In this document: one piece after another, positions 42,520-54,207 of the stretch
Position numbering within the stretch: the stretch's first letter is position 1
Layout: each line of letters opens with the position of its first letter
Assembly (NCBI GenBank): GCA_025201375.1
Contig: JAIWZP010000018.1
Location: forward strand, 186,001 to 250,000
Length of the DNA: 64,000 nucleotides
Origin: Gongronella butleri
Taxonomy: Eukaryota > Mucoromycota > Mucoromycetes > Mucorales > Cunninghamellaceae
Reading direction: 5' to 3'
Notes under the pieces: generated by a model
What the model saw: the letters and a program-made list of their open reading frames with translations, nothing else
Told to the model about the DNA's origin: nothing
Databases searched by the model: none
Made by a program: the position numbers and the translations under genes

Positions 42520-45372
42520 AAAAAAGCCGAGAATCGCGTCATTGACCCCTCCCTCCTTTTTTTTTTTTTTTTTTTTTGTAGAATTCGTTCCCGGATACCC
42601 ACAACTACTCGTCCAATTATCATCTACTCTGCTTTGATACCCTGTTGATGTTTATAGACCACATGGTGGAACGAGTCAACAACGAAAGTGTGAGCTCTGA
42701 GGACGGCAGCTTTGTGGTAAGCATTTTTTTTTTTTTACGCCATCTTGCCTGGCCGATCGAGGCGCTCACCCTCGTTCATTTTTTTTCTAGGAATTGACGA
42801 CCTCTGAAGAGCTGCTTGAACGCAAGGCGCGTAAGCGCGTGATTCTCGAAGGTGCACTGCAATTCAATGAGAGCCCTGCCAAGGGCATTGCGTACTTGAA
42901 AGGTAAAAATCCGAAAAATTGCGGCTATGGCAAAGCCCCTTGTGCTTATTTCCAATCTCTCTAGAGCGCGAGATCATCAAGGAAGACGCCAATGGCAATG
43001 TGAACGCGAGTCTTGCGCAATTCCTCCGTTCCACGCAACAGCTCAACAAAAAGATGCTTGGCGAGTTCCTCGGCAAGCCCGCCAACTTGGAGCTCTTGCA
43101 AGTGTTTATGCGCCAATTCGATTTTACCAATGTAATGAACGACGCGAGAGATGAAAAAAAATCACGGGTTACATTCTTTTCTCACCTGATTTTCCCGCAT
43201 TTTTTGACAGAAACGCATGGACGAGGCGCTCCGCATGGTTTTGGAGACATTCCGTTTGCCGGGCGAGTCGCAGCAGATCATGCGTGTCACAGATACTTTC
43301 TCGGAAACGTACTTTGAGACGGCGGCGCCATCGTTCCTTGCCAACGGCGATGCTGCACAGATCCTAGCCTATTCTATCATTATGCTCAACACAGACCAGC
43401 ACAATCCTCAAGTCCGAGTAAGTCTATAGTGGAAAAAAAAGACGCGCCCAAACGCGCGATTTCCACTCACCCCGTACCCTTTTTATAGCGTCGCATGACC
43501 CTGGACGACTATATGCGCAATTTGCGCGGTGTCAACAACCGCGAAGATTTCCCCAAAGAATTCTTGGTAAGCCATTGAACGAGAAAGAAGCAAAAAAAGC
43601 AGAAAAAAGATGTCTGACTCGCTCTGATTTGCAGAAAGAGGTATATGAAGCGATCCGACACGATGAGATTGTGATGCCTGAGGAGCACGAAGGCCGCCTT
43701 GGATTCAATTACGCGTGGAAGCAGCTGTTGGCGCGGTCTGAAGTGGCGGGACCGTTTGTCGTGTGCGACACGTCGCGCTTTGACCGCGCCATCTTTGAAC
43801 TTGCTTGGAAACCTGCCATTGCCGCCATTTCTTATGGTAAATTTTTCAAAAAAAAAAAGACGATTGACTCACGCAATTTTCGTCTGTAGCATTCAACACG
43901 GCGCAAGATGATATCACGCTGCAAAAGGCTATCTCTGGTTTCCACCAGTGCGCGATGCTGTCTGCGCATTTTGATCTGCACGACGTGTTTGACAGCATTG
44001 TGGTGAATCTTGCGTCGATGACGGGGCTGCTGGACTCGCTGGACTATACCAATTCGCTGCCGGACCCCATTGTCGACGTCGCTGGCGAAAAGTACGTGGT
44101 CAGCACCCTGGCCGTGCGCTTTGGACGCAATTACAAGGCACAGCTCGCCGCCGTCGTGGTTTTTGCCATTGTCACGCGACACGGCAATTCCCTGCGACGC
44201 GGCTGGGTCAAGGTAAATGAAAAAAAAAATAGGGGCAAGTGGCATTTTTAACGCGTCGCAATCCTTTTTTTTTTTTTTTTTTTGTTAGATTCTTCAAATC
44301 ATTCGTAATTTGTTTGTGAATTCCCTGCTGCCCAACTCAATGCTCCAAGTGGAAGACTTTTTGTCCGGCACAACAAGCATTCCTCTCAAGCCCAAGAACC
44401 CCAATAGCACGCGACAGCAGCAGCGCCGTGATGGCTCGCTTTTGTCGACCCTCTCGTCCTACCTGCTCTCGCCGTACGCCAATGACGAGACGTACCGCGC
44501 CGACCCCACCGAGGAGGAGGTCGAAAGCACCATGTGCGTCGTCGACTGCGTCGCTGCGTGCCGATTGGAGGAATTGTTCCACGACATTAGGTAAAAAATA
44601 AAAGGAAAAAAAAAACATTGAAAATTGAAAATGGCGGCCTCTTTTTCTCAATGGTTTCTCATCCCCCCCTTTTTTTCAATAGCAATCTCCACACCGAGCC
44701 TCTGCAAGCATTGATGGCTGCGATTTCAAAGGTGGGCTACGATCACAAGGTCGTCAAGGAGTCCACAGAGCCCGTGCCTTATGATCCGGCCACTGTCCTC
44801 TTTTTGGAATTTGTCATCACCATCACCCTGCGCAATAGCGACCGCATCGACATTGTCTGGTAAAGAGAATCGCGTCATTGGGGCTGTAAAAAAGGAAATT
44901 GACTCCTTTTTGCGCGTTTTTATAGGCCGTATGCTACCGAGTACATTTTTGATATCCTAGAACACGCCGAAACACAGAGCGTGCTCGTGGTCGAGCGCGC
45001 CGTCGTAGGATTGCTGCGCCTTTGCATTGGCATTGCCGCCAAGGTAAAAAAAGAAAAAAAGAAAAACATCGCGATTGGCGCATCTCACCTTGCCTTTTAG
45101 GACCAAATGCGTGAAAACATCCTGAAGTGCTTGCGTCTGCTGCGCGACTTCCCGCCGTCCGTGATCCAGGCCGTCGCCGAGCAGATGATGGCCGGTATTT
45201 TCAATCTATCAAGTGCCAATTCCGAGAATCTCAAGTAAGGAAGCCATTTAATTCTTTTCTAGTGTCTGTTGTGCTCATTCTTTTTTTTTATTTTTTATTT
45301 TTTTATAATAGCAATCCCGAATTTTTGAACACCATTCTCGAGATCAAGCAAAAAGTGGCGAGTGCTCTATGA
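40287..45372 (+). CDS. ARF guanine-nucleotide exchange factor, GBF1/Gea type
   Basis: Eighteen exons: 40287-40428, 40499-40635, 40689-40746, 40805-41225, 41288-41697, 41776-42482, 42582-42716, 42791-42902, 42965-43131, 43211-43417, 43489-43566, 43635-43836, 43890-44212, 44289-44590, 44683-44859, 44926-45043, 45101-45234, 45312-45372 (3891 nt, 1296 aa). It activates ARF1 on Golgi membranes by GDP/GTP exchange. N-terminal DCB and HUS regions include LNPHEHKHTDSMRMMALSIL. The Sec7 domain (about 671-870) starts RKARKRVILEGALQFNE and has the glutamic finger in FRLPGESQQI (E782). C-terminal HDS regions follow. A disordered Pro/Ala/Ser insert is encoded at 41390-41660. AATAAA at 45451. Confidence 0.95.
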
Positions 45373-45524
45373 AGCACGCGACGCGTCGCGCTTCCCTAGA
45401 TTTTTGAACACTTTATCTCCTCCTTTCCCTCCCTGCCTTCCTCACGTACTAATAAATGAAACAATGATACAAAGTTTTTATAATTTGGATGCAAATCTAT
45501 GGCTATTTTACATTGGTGCAGCAT

Positions 45525-46252
45525 CTAAATGATGAATTTGGGCTTGTCCGATGGCGGCTTGGATGCGGCAGCGGGTTTGGTATCATTGGAAGAACCCGCG
45601 TGCGCAATTGGCTTCTCTTCTTGCTGCTGCGGTGGCACTGACTTTTCCTCGGCGGCGGCAATCACTAAAAAGACAATAAAATGGGGAAAAAACGGGAAAA
45701 AAAAGCGAATTAGTCAACACTTTGATTCCATGGAGCGCCGCATGATCAAAAAAAAAAAAAAAAAAAAAAGAGCTTACATTGCTCAAGGTACTCGTCGTCA
45801 TGGTCGTCGTGATGCGAGATTTGCTTTTGATTCATCATGACCATGCGCAAATCCTTCCTCAGGGCCTCTGGGACAGGTTCGCCGGCCTCAAGGTGCTGAA
45901 GCAATTGCTTGAGGAGCTCAATCTTGCGCTCCGCGTGCTGCTGATACTCATTGTACTCGGATTTCAGCCAGATGAGATGCAATCCTTCGGACCCAAACAG
46001 CACCCACATCAGATATTCCATAAAATACGGCATGTGTCGCTGTTGTTTAAAGTGGTGAGCTGCCGAGCGCACGTCCGTCGTCGACTGGATCGTCGCCATG
46101 GACCGCTGGAACGCCGAGCGGCCGTGTTGTGTGGCTGGGGCGGCACCACGCACTTGAATTGAGCTGCGTGGTGCGACAGACATTCTATTCAACGTGACAG
46201 ACGGCTGCGCGACGCGCAACAACGACTGGCTTGAGCAAAGGCGCCTAAACAT
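45525..46252 (-). CDS. Predicted mitochondrial membrane protein, unknown
   Basis: Minus-strand exons 46252-45778 and 45664-45525 (615 nt, 204 aa). Start chosen at MFRRLCSSQSLLRVAQ because the following ~45 residues are rich in Arg, Ser and Ala without acids, as in a mitochondrial presequence. One hydrophobic segment, YFMEYLMWVLFGSEGLHLIWL (about residues 77-97), is followed by a charged helix HAERKIELLKQLLQHLEAGE and LRKDLRMVMMNQ. A disordered Glu/Gln/Pro/Lys-rich tail ends KPKFII. The layout suggests a single-pass inner-membrane protein with a coiled-coil domain, possibly a respiratory-complex accessory or assembly protein. That is inference; the family is not recognised. The intron at 45665-45777 has a 20-nt A-run on the plus strand. 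Confidence 0.75.
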
Positions 46253-46473
46253 CGTGGTGTTGGTCGGTTGTAAACGTTCAAAAAAGAAAAGAAATAGTAA
46301 AAACGAAGCAAACCGGGGAAAGAATGCAAGGGCCTTAAAACGCAGGTTGTGGCACCTTTGCCATTTATGGCAAATGATCAATTCAAACGCGTATGGTGGG
46401 CCAGGCGCGTTTTGCCCGCGTTTGTCTTCATTTTTTTCTCATTTTGTTTTTGCCCCGCCTCTTTTTCTTTACC
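46253..46473. promoter_or_regulatory. Divergent promoter, mitochondrial protein / RNase H2A
   Basis: 221 bp between opposite start codons. CT-rich sequence with tttttctcattttg precedes the plus-strand ATG. No specific motif recognised. Confidence 0.5.
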
Positions 46474-47848
46474 ATGACCGTCGAAGATCAGGCCCCCACC
46501 ACGCCCATGAGCAGCACCAGTGACGTGCCCGAGTCTCAAGCGACGATCCTGCCGTCCGTCAAGGTCCCCTTGCTAAAGTCATACACGTACTTGCACCCCA
46601 TCTCTGAATCGACGCCGCTTGACGAGCCATATGTGCTCGGCGTCGACGAGGCTGGCCGTGGCCCGTGCCTGGGCCCAATGGTCTATGCCGTCAGCTTTTG
46701 CCCTCTATCACGCTACGAAGAATTCAAGGAACAGGGCTTTGATGGTAAAATTCTCCCTTTTTGTAGCTTTGGGTGAGCTTAATTGCTTTTTTTTTCGTTT
46801 TTCCTTTTCGTTTTGCCCAGATTCCAAGAAATTGACGGCCGAGCGGCGCAATGAGCTTGCCGACAAGATTCTTGCCAGTCAAGACTATGTCGGATGGGCC
46901 GTCCGGGTCATCTCGCCCCAGGATATCTCCACCAACATGCACAACAGGTACTACACCGTTATTTTGCACCAAGAGTGCGCCGGCAATGCATTCAATCGTG
47001 TTCTTTTGCGCGCGCGTTTCTCATCCTTTCCTTACAAAACAGGGCAAATCCCGTGAATCTCAACAAACTCGCACACGACGCCACCATTGATCTGATTGGC
47101 CTGGTCCTCGACAACAAAGTCAATCTGACCGAGGTAAACGACGCGTCGCGACGCGCTTTGACACGCTTTGAAGTGGTAACTAGCCCCAAGAACCTCATTT
47201 TGATCCATTTTTGTGCTGCTAGATTTACGTTGACCCTGTTGGTCCATCCAAGAGCTACCAGGAGAAGCTGTCAAAGTACTTTCCCGGCGTGTGCATCACG
47301 GTGGAACCCAAGGCCGATGCGCTGTACCCCATTGTCAGCGCCGCAAGTATTTGCGCCAAGGTGACGCGTGACCAGATCCTCGAGAACTGGATCTGGACAG
47401 AGAACGAGCTCGATTGCACCAAGGCATTCGGTTCTGGCTACCCGTCAGGTAATAAAAACCCAGAAAAAGGACGTGTGGTGGGATGCATTTGCGACACATT
47501 TTGCTAACGTGGCTCATTTCATAGATCCCAACACGGTCGCATGGCTGGATGACAACCACGTGCCCTTCTTTGGCTATCCTACGTTGATCCGCTTCAGCTG
47601 GAAAACTATTCACCAGCGAATGGTCACATCAACTTGTGAATGGTAACAAAAGAAAAAAATCGACGAATCGCGCCCGGGACGCGTTTTTTCATGTGTTTTT
47701 TTTTTTTAGGTCCGACGACGAAGAGGCGACCGAGAAGAAGCCTCGCAAGTCGATCAAGCGTATGTTTAGCCAGGAGCACAAAAAAGACAATTATTACGAG
47801 AAGGGCAAAGTTTTCAAGACGTTCCGCCTCGTTTCCAGCGGTCTGTAA
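46474..47848 (+). CDS. RNH201: Ribonuclease H2 catalytic subunit A
   Basis: Exons 46474-46744, 46821-46947, 47043-47133, 47223-47448, 47525-47642 and 47710-47848 sum to 972 nt (323 aa). It removes ribonucleotides from DNA and RNA from RNA:DNA hybrids in the nucleus. The type 2 RNase H signature [18 protein letters not shown] carries D58 and E59. The remaining conserved acids are in IYVDPVGP and in the block [28 protein letters not shown] and [17 protein letters not shown] are typical of eukaryotic subunit A. The ~45-residue N-terminal extension is Pro/Thr/Ser-rich. The tail is Lys-rich ([10 protein letters not shown]). It opens divergently from the mitochondrial protein gene. Confidence 0.95.
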
Positions 47849-48409
47849 TTCTTTTGTGCATATTCTTTTCTCCTCCATTGCCTTGATACCATAAAATCTT
47901 TGTGTCCACCTCACTTTCTGCTGTAATAATTGTGCACGAGAAGAGCGATTGCGAAACTAGCCTATTCGGAAGCGTCAAAGAAGCTCAATTTGAAATTGGT
48001 CGTCATCTATACGAATGGAAGACTTCCTATGAACTGACGCGACCGAAAGGACCGCGTGCTTCTTTCCTGAGATGTTTTCAATGATAAGAACCGAACTCGT
48101 TTCAACACAAGAATGCGTAAAAAAGTATTTTCGCTTTAGCCAAGCTGCATGATCTTGAACATTTAATTCGTGTGCCTTATCTTGCAACAACAGTGAGAAA
48201 AGGTTTCTTTTGAGCCCGGGTGCTTGACAGTGGATAGAACTAATTGTGCTTAAAATCTGATAATGGCATAAAATCCCTAAATCACTTGTCATTTTTGCCA
48301 GCGAAGCTTGGCGACCCCTTGAAACGTGATCCAAGGGAAAGAGGCAAGTAAAACGACCAAATCGGACGCAACTTGATTTAGTAGCAAAAGATGATTTGAG
48401 CGCGTCACG

Positions 48410-49130
48410 GGCAAATTGTAATTTGATCGCGTCGAGCGCCCAAAACCAAAATGGGAAAATCAGGTCTCCTGATTCCCGCCAAACTTGCACACAAGTACAG
48501 TCGCATGGGGAGACCAACAAAAATGCAAAAAAAGAGAGCAATCCATCTGTTGAGTCGCGAGCAATGATTGATTTTTGATTTTATTTCCATCGCGAATTGC
48601 ACTGTGGAAACGCGTTTATTAAGCCGCAACGACGCGTCCACTAGCAAGAGATGGTCTATGGGCATGGATTTGATAAGCAACAGGCGCGTGAAACACGATG
48701 TTTGAAGCGGTTTATTACGCGTCGAAAAGTATATATGATTTTGAAACCGTGTCAAAAGTGCCAAGAAATCATATTTTTCATCGATCACCGATGTCCGAAT
48801 ACGCAGCGTGCCATGCTTTTTCTGATGAGCTGCCTTTCAGGAAGCTGTGGCCAGTCCTCGCTGAATTTGACTTGAGGTGAAAATTTGCAGCTTTTCGCAT
48901 TTTTCGAGGCAACCAATAGATGGACCCTTGGTTTTTATTTGATTTTCGTAGGTGAATGAGAGCCGTCTACTATGTGGGTGAAGGATGCGGTGACCTGAAG
49001 ACCTAAGTTTCTTCATTTTCAGCTCCTCGACTGTATCCCTACGAAAATTGGTGATTTTTGAAAATGGTGATTGAGCGTCATCCAGCGGTCGCAATTACCA
49101 ATGGCGGGCTCATTCGAACGAGAAAGCGTA
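48410..49130 (-). repeat. Dispersed repeat family A, copy 2
   Basis: Reverse complement of the element at 2020-2690, with the same landmarks in the same order. This copy is best preserved for coding: 48405-48788 (minus) is open and reads LLTRFQNHIYFSTRNKP, LLVDASLRLN, VQFAMEIKSKI and RWIALFF. A preceding open segment is at 48837-49094 with SPFSKITNF and EELKMKKLRSSG. The two are separated by only ~50 bp. Confidence 0.75.
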
Positions 49131-50275
49131 GAATAAGCTGTTTAAGATAGCAAATGCCATTTACTGCTGTGTAGTCATTGACAAACAATCATAAATACTA
49201 CAGAAACCGCACAATTGCGATTTTCGACAGTCACCTGATCAAACTACATTATTATTGCATTGGACAATTGCATGATAAGCAAAGGCTCAAACTACTTGCA
49301 ATGAACTCGGCACGCATCAGCTCCATCAGTGGTTGTCAAGTCATCAAAAAGGCCAACATGCATTTATTCGTGACGACAAGCTTTACACTAGTTCGATTTC
49401 TGTTAAATTTTCATCAGTTGGCTCTTCACAAGAGGTTAAAAAGAGTAAGCCAAGTTTCAAGCCTAGAGCTCTGCACTATAAGAAGAGATGAGCGAAAAAA
49501 AGTCGATCCTCAAATCGGCACTAATCGATTATCCAAAACAACACAGACATTTTTGCGTTTTAATAGATCGACAAGGTTGATTCTTAGCTCAAAGCGTCGA
49601 TTGATTAAATGAAGGTAGGCATTTGGTACGACCAAAGTGTGGACGCGCTTGCCATTGATCGTTTTCTCCAATTCTTTTTGTGTATCTTGCCAGACGCACG
49701 ATTTCGGCGAGCGCGTCTTTTATATTTTCAACGCACACAATGATGTGGAAGCACACACAAACAACAATGAAAAATGCCGGATGTGCGTGCTTCGTAAAAA
49801 AAGAACAATATGATTTTTTTTCCTTGTGTCCTTGGAAAAAGAGGCACCGGTCAGCGTACATTGGTTCATTTACTGATTTGAAATTATCCTTGGCGTTGAG
49901 CAGGGCGCCGATTTGGGGTGGCACGCGGAGCCCCCTGAATTGAACGTCCGTGCGACCGCCATTTTGGCGTGATTTCGCAAGTGATCCGGCATCCCAGGCT
50001 AAATTTGCACAGATGATTTGTTTCGGCTGGGCACACAAATTGCTCCTGTGACTTCATTAGGTATCTCATCTTGTCATCTGTTCCGGATTTCAGAGTGACT
50101 TTATGAGAAATTGACGCAAAAAGGAGGGCACCAGGTGGGCCGCCAATAGCAGAAGAGGAGCAAAAAGAGAGTGAGGAAGTGGAGCAAGGAGGCCCATCTA
50201 GTTGATCCCGGGCGCCGTCTGATTTCTTGCATTTCCTTAGGAATTGAGCAGGACGCGGTCATGTTCATGCCGCTC

Positions 50276-50301
50276 TTTTTTTTTTTTTAAAAAAAAAAAA
50301 G
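50276..50301. repeat. T12-A12 homopolymer hairpin
   Basis: A T-run is followed directly by an A-run of similar length, giving a near-perfect short inverted repeat between genes. Confidence 0.7.
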
Positions 50302-50724
50302 GTTGCTAATGGGCAAGTTGCCAAAAAGGCACGGCGGCCCGTGGGTTTTGGGGGGGGGTCGGTTACGCGCGCATACGGGCACGTCCACACACACCTTTTT
50401 GTGTTGGCGGGCCCAGCATTGTGATGGGTTTAGAGCTTTTTCAAATGAAAAAAGCTAATGTCTGGCCACCAATTTGCTGAAATTAAGGTTTTGTGGCCGT
50501 TACACACGTGCGTCCCAGGGCAAAATGGATGGCTGTCGCTTGTTGTGTCCCATGGAGCACAAGAGCGGGCTGCTCAAGGACAAAAAGGGAAATGAACCAC
50601 TTGTTTTTTTTTGCAAGCAAAAAGACTTTTTCCCCCCTTCTCTTTCTTCCTCTGGCATCTTTTTTTTTTTTTTTTACCCCCAAGCTCGGATTCCCCTAAC
50701 TCTTATCCCTTTTTTTATTATTAC

Positions 50725-53700
50725 ATGACGGTTGATCCCGGTCCTACGGCGATCGGCAGCGGCCATAGCAGCATGGCGGAGGATGCCGTGCACGAGCCGA
50801 CGATGAAATTCCATCAGCGGCTGACACAGTCTTTGTCGCTTCGCACCAGCAATCAAGCGTCGTCGTTGCAGCGCGGCACATCGTTCACCTTGCCTGATAA
50901 ATTGCGGCGCCCGAGCTTCCATTTATTACGTCGACCATCGCAAGCGACCTCCTCCGCGGGCAGTGCTGCTGCTGCTGCTGCTGCTGCGGCTGCGGCAACA
51001 TCGTCCTTGGAACAGCCGTTGTCGCCACGCTCAGGGCGGCCGCCATTGCATCTAGACAAAGAATTACCCGTGCCACCGCCACGTTCGGCGGCACGACGCG
51101 CTGAAAAAGTTGAAGAGGAAGAACAAGACGATGATGACGACGACGAAATTGAAGATGAAGATGATGTTGAAGATGATGATGATGATGATGTGGTACCAAG
51201 GCCCGCTTCGTCGGCATCATCCACGTCCACACCATCCACGCCGTCGTCCGAGCCTCAGAATCGGTTTGAAACAGTTGACGAGTGGCTCGAAGCCTATTTC
51301 GGCGATCACACGAAAAACACCCAGCCGCGCAATGTCCATGCCGCCAAGGACACATTGACACAGCTGCTCAGCGCCATGGATGATCACACTCACCCATCGT
51401 CGTCGCTATTACTCTCGCTAAAAGATCATGTCAACCGTGTTGATGTGCATACAGGCGAAAAAGATCCATTGCAGGTAAATATAAGATAAAAAAAAAAAAC
51501 GAAAAAAGGGCGCGCACGCACGCACGCACGCGCATGTACGTGCCCCCCTCCCTGGGGTTGTCCAATTGCTCCATATGCGGCAAAAGGAGCAAGGAGAAAA
51601 AGTGGGAAAAAAAAGAGGGAGGCAAAAAAACGCAAACAATATGCAAGGCCGAGCAGGGACAACAAAAAGCAAGAGCAGACAACGTGTCACATGGCGGGTT
51701 GTTTATTCACTTTTTTTTTCTTTTTTTTTTTAGGTTCTTCAAGGGATCGCCATGGCGTTGACGCCGCAGCCTAATCTGACGCCCGAGGCGATTAAGCCTT
51801 TTGTGCATGAAGTTCCTCAGCAGAATGCGTCGTTGGATTTCCAAGCTCTATGGCCGGACCATGTTGCACCCCATACCTCCTGGTTTGCTGATTATTTCAA
51901 AGGAAACGAATATACCACGCTGTTGGCGCGTCACAAGGCGGCGCCTGGTGCCAACAAGACTCCGACCACCCTGATTTCCGCCATCCTGCTTGATTTCCTG
52001 CCCGAACCCGCTTTTTGCTTGATCTTGCGTCATACTCATGTAAGGATATGCTTGTAAAAAAAAAAAAGGAGGCTGCCCATCTGTTTATAATGACGACGCG
52101 TCTTTTTTTCGCCCCTTTTCACCCCCCTTTTCCCTTTTTTTCCCATTTTGTTAGATGCCTGCCCAGCGGCAAATGGTGCCTGTGGCGTCGGCGCAGGCAT
52201 ACACATGGGCCAAGGCCGGCAAGACGCGACGCTCGCTTGTGCGATCGCAGAGCAGTGCCACTTTTGCGCCGCATGTGCACGAGGACGACCGGCTGCTGGC
52301 TGCCGCGGTCATGCTTGTGTGCCCCGACATAGAGATCACGCGCGCGTCTAGGGTGCCCTTCCATGTCGTGCTGGAGAGCGAATTGGAGGCGAAAATCCAT
52401 CGATTGGACGCCACAGAGGTAAAAAAAATAAAATTGATGAAAAAAAACAAAAGAAAATAAATTATTCATTTCTTTCCTTAGTCGCCCACGTGCTACAAAT
52501 TCGGTGCGCTGACGGTGCGCCCCGGGCAGACGCGCGAACAGGATTGGATTGGCAACACAGGCGTGACACCGGCCTTTGACACATTTTTGAACCATTTGGG
52601 CCGGCGGATCTCGCTGCAATATTATCGCGGCTACAGCGGCGGCTTGGACACGTATAGTAAAGCTTGCGAAAATTCATGGCGTGATCCAGAAAAAAAAAAA
52701 GACACGCTAACACGCCCGCTCTTTTTGAATTAGCCAACGAAACGGGCGAAACATCGGTTGTCGCGTCTTGGCAGGACTTTGAGATGATGTTCCACGTGCC
52801 TGCGCTGATGCCCTTTCGAGAAAACGACGCGCAGCACGTGCACCGCAAGCGATATCTTGGCAATGGTAAGAAAAAAAGAAAAAAGGGGGAATATGCACGA
52901 ATTGACGCGTTTTTGCCCCCATATAGACATTGTATGCGTCGTGTTTCTCGACGGCGCTGATGTGGTATTTGACCCGTGCGCGATCAAGTCGCGGTTTTTG
53001 CACGTTTATATCATTGTTCGTCCGGTGGAGCAACAAGGATGGCGCGTCGAGGTGGTGCGCAAGGATTCGGTGCCTGAATTTGGCCCAGCATTGCCCAGTC
53101 CGCCCATCTTTGAGGACCCCGTGGTTTTGCACCAATTCCTCATGGTGAAATGTAAGTTGTCCATGGAGATTGAAAAAAAAGGTTGCAGCAACTCATGATA
53201 TTTTCCATGGTTTAGTGATTAATGCGGAGAACGCGGCATTGAAGAGCGCGGCGTTTGCGGGGAATGTGCGTGCGCGAGGGGATTTGCTAGCGAATCTGAT
53301 TGACGTTGGTCTTGCACAGCCCGGAGTGAGTTTGCTTATTCCCGAGGAGCCGCGTTTGTCGCTTCGGGCGTCCATGTCCAAGCGGCGGCCGAAATCATCG
53401 ACGGCGAGCCGCGAGAGCCGTGGCAGTCGACTGTCGCGAACGTCGATGGGCAGCATCCGGTCGACGCCGGACACGCGGACGCCGCGGAGCCCGACATTCG
53501 AGGACGTGCCTCCATTGCCAATCCCGTCGCCGACGCGATCGACAATGTTGCAGGATTTGAAGAATTTCGCGCTTCGGCGCACCGTGACGCTGACGCAAAG
53601 GCCATTTTCAAGTGGTATGGCGCACGAGGACGCGTCCAATGCCGCCTACACCACGCAATCGCTGTCTGCCGCCAGCAGCGCCGCCAAATTGCGTGCCAGT

Positions 53701-54009
53701 GCGGGTCCAACGCCATCCAATGACCCAAATGCACCCAATTCCGACACGCAGCACACGTCAGGGCTCTCGCATCGGTCCATTCTCGCGGCCAAGGCGCGTG
53801 CCGCTCTTTTCAGGGCACCTCCAAGCGGCATTGCCGCGGCCTATGACGACCCTTCGATGCTGACGGATGCAGACTTGCCCGAGCCCCAGGCAACGGCCTC
53901 ACGTGCCCTCGGCTACGACTCCTTCCGCAGCAAAGCACAGAATTTGATGATCAATGTCGTGCCTAAACGCACAAAGCCCACAATCCCCGTCCTCAATGAG
54001 GACACATGA
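50725..54009 (+). CDS. Rap/Ran-GAP domain GTPase-activating protein
   Basis: Exons 50725-51474, 51734-52039, 52155-52418, 52482-52656, 52734-52865, 52927-53151 and 53216-54009 sum to 2646 nt (881 aa). The N-terminal ~230 residues are disordered with poly-Ala, and an Asp/Glu-rich block is encoded at 51115-51190. The Rap-GAP domain follows: YKFGALTVRPGQTREQDW, TPAFDTFLNHLGRRISL, YRGYSGGLDTYTNETG and FEMMFHVPALMPF. The catalytic asparagine thumb is in HRKRYLGND (N542), rebuilt across an intron. It should stimulate GTP hydrolysis by Rap/Rheb-like small GTPases. The C-terminal ~260 residues are Ser/Thr/Arg-rich. The donor at 52657 was chosen because it restores GLDTYTNETG in frame. Confidence 0.9.
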
Positions 54010-54207
54010 ACATCCCCCTCCCTTCAAATCCCAATTTTACATGTCAATACAATGAAAAAGCGAAGAGAGGAGCTGATTGCCGTGCAATTGTCCCTCCCCC
54101 CGTTCACTTTCCTGTTTTTATCATTCTATAATACTAATTAAATCATGTTTTTCGATTTGTCTATTTGGTATCCGAGGGGGCGCTTGCCAATGGGTGTGTG
54201 GCTGGCC

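Larger units (their letters stand above)
47849..50724. other. 2.9 kb intergenic stretch with dispersed repeat
   Basis: It contains dispersed family A copy 2 on the minus strand (about 48410-49130), AT-rich DNA to 49600, and a region around 49600-50070 with a 149-codon minus-strand ORF that has no recognised family. Homopolymers occur at 50276-50301 (T then A, a perfect short hairpin). The rest is the upstream region of the Rap-GAP. Confidence 0.5.

Noticed and set aside
52640..52660. Donor gtatag at 52652 for the Rap-GAP intron
   Set aside because: It breaks the frame; the donor gtaaag at 52657 keeps the phase and the GLDTYTNETG block.
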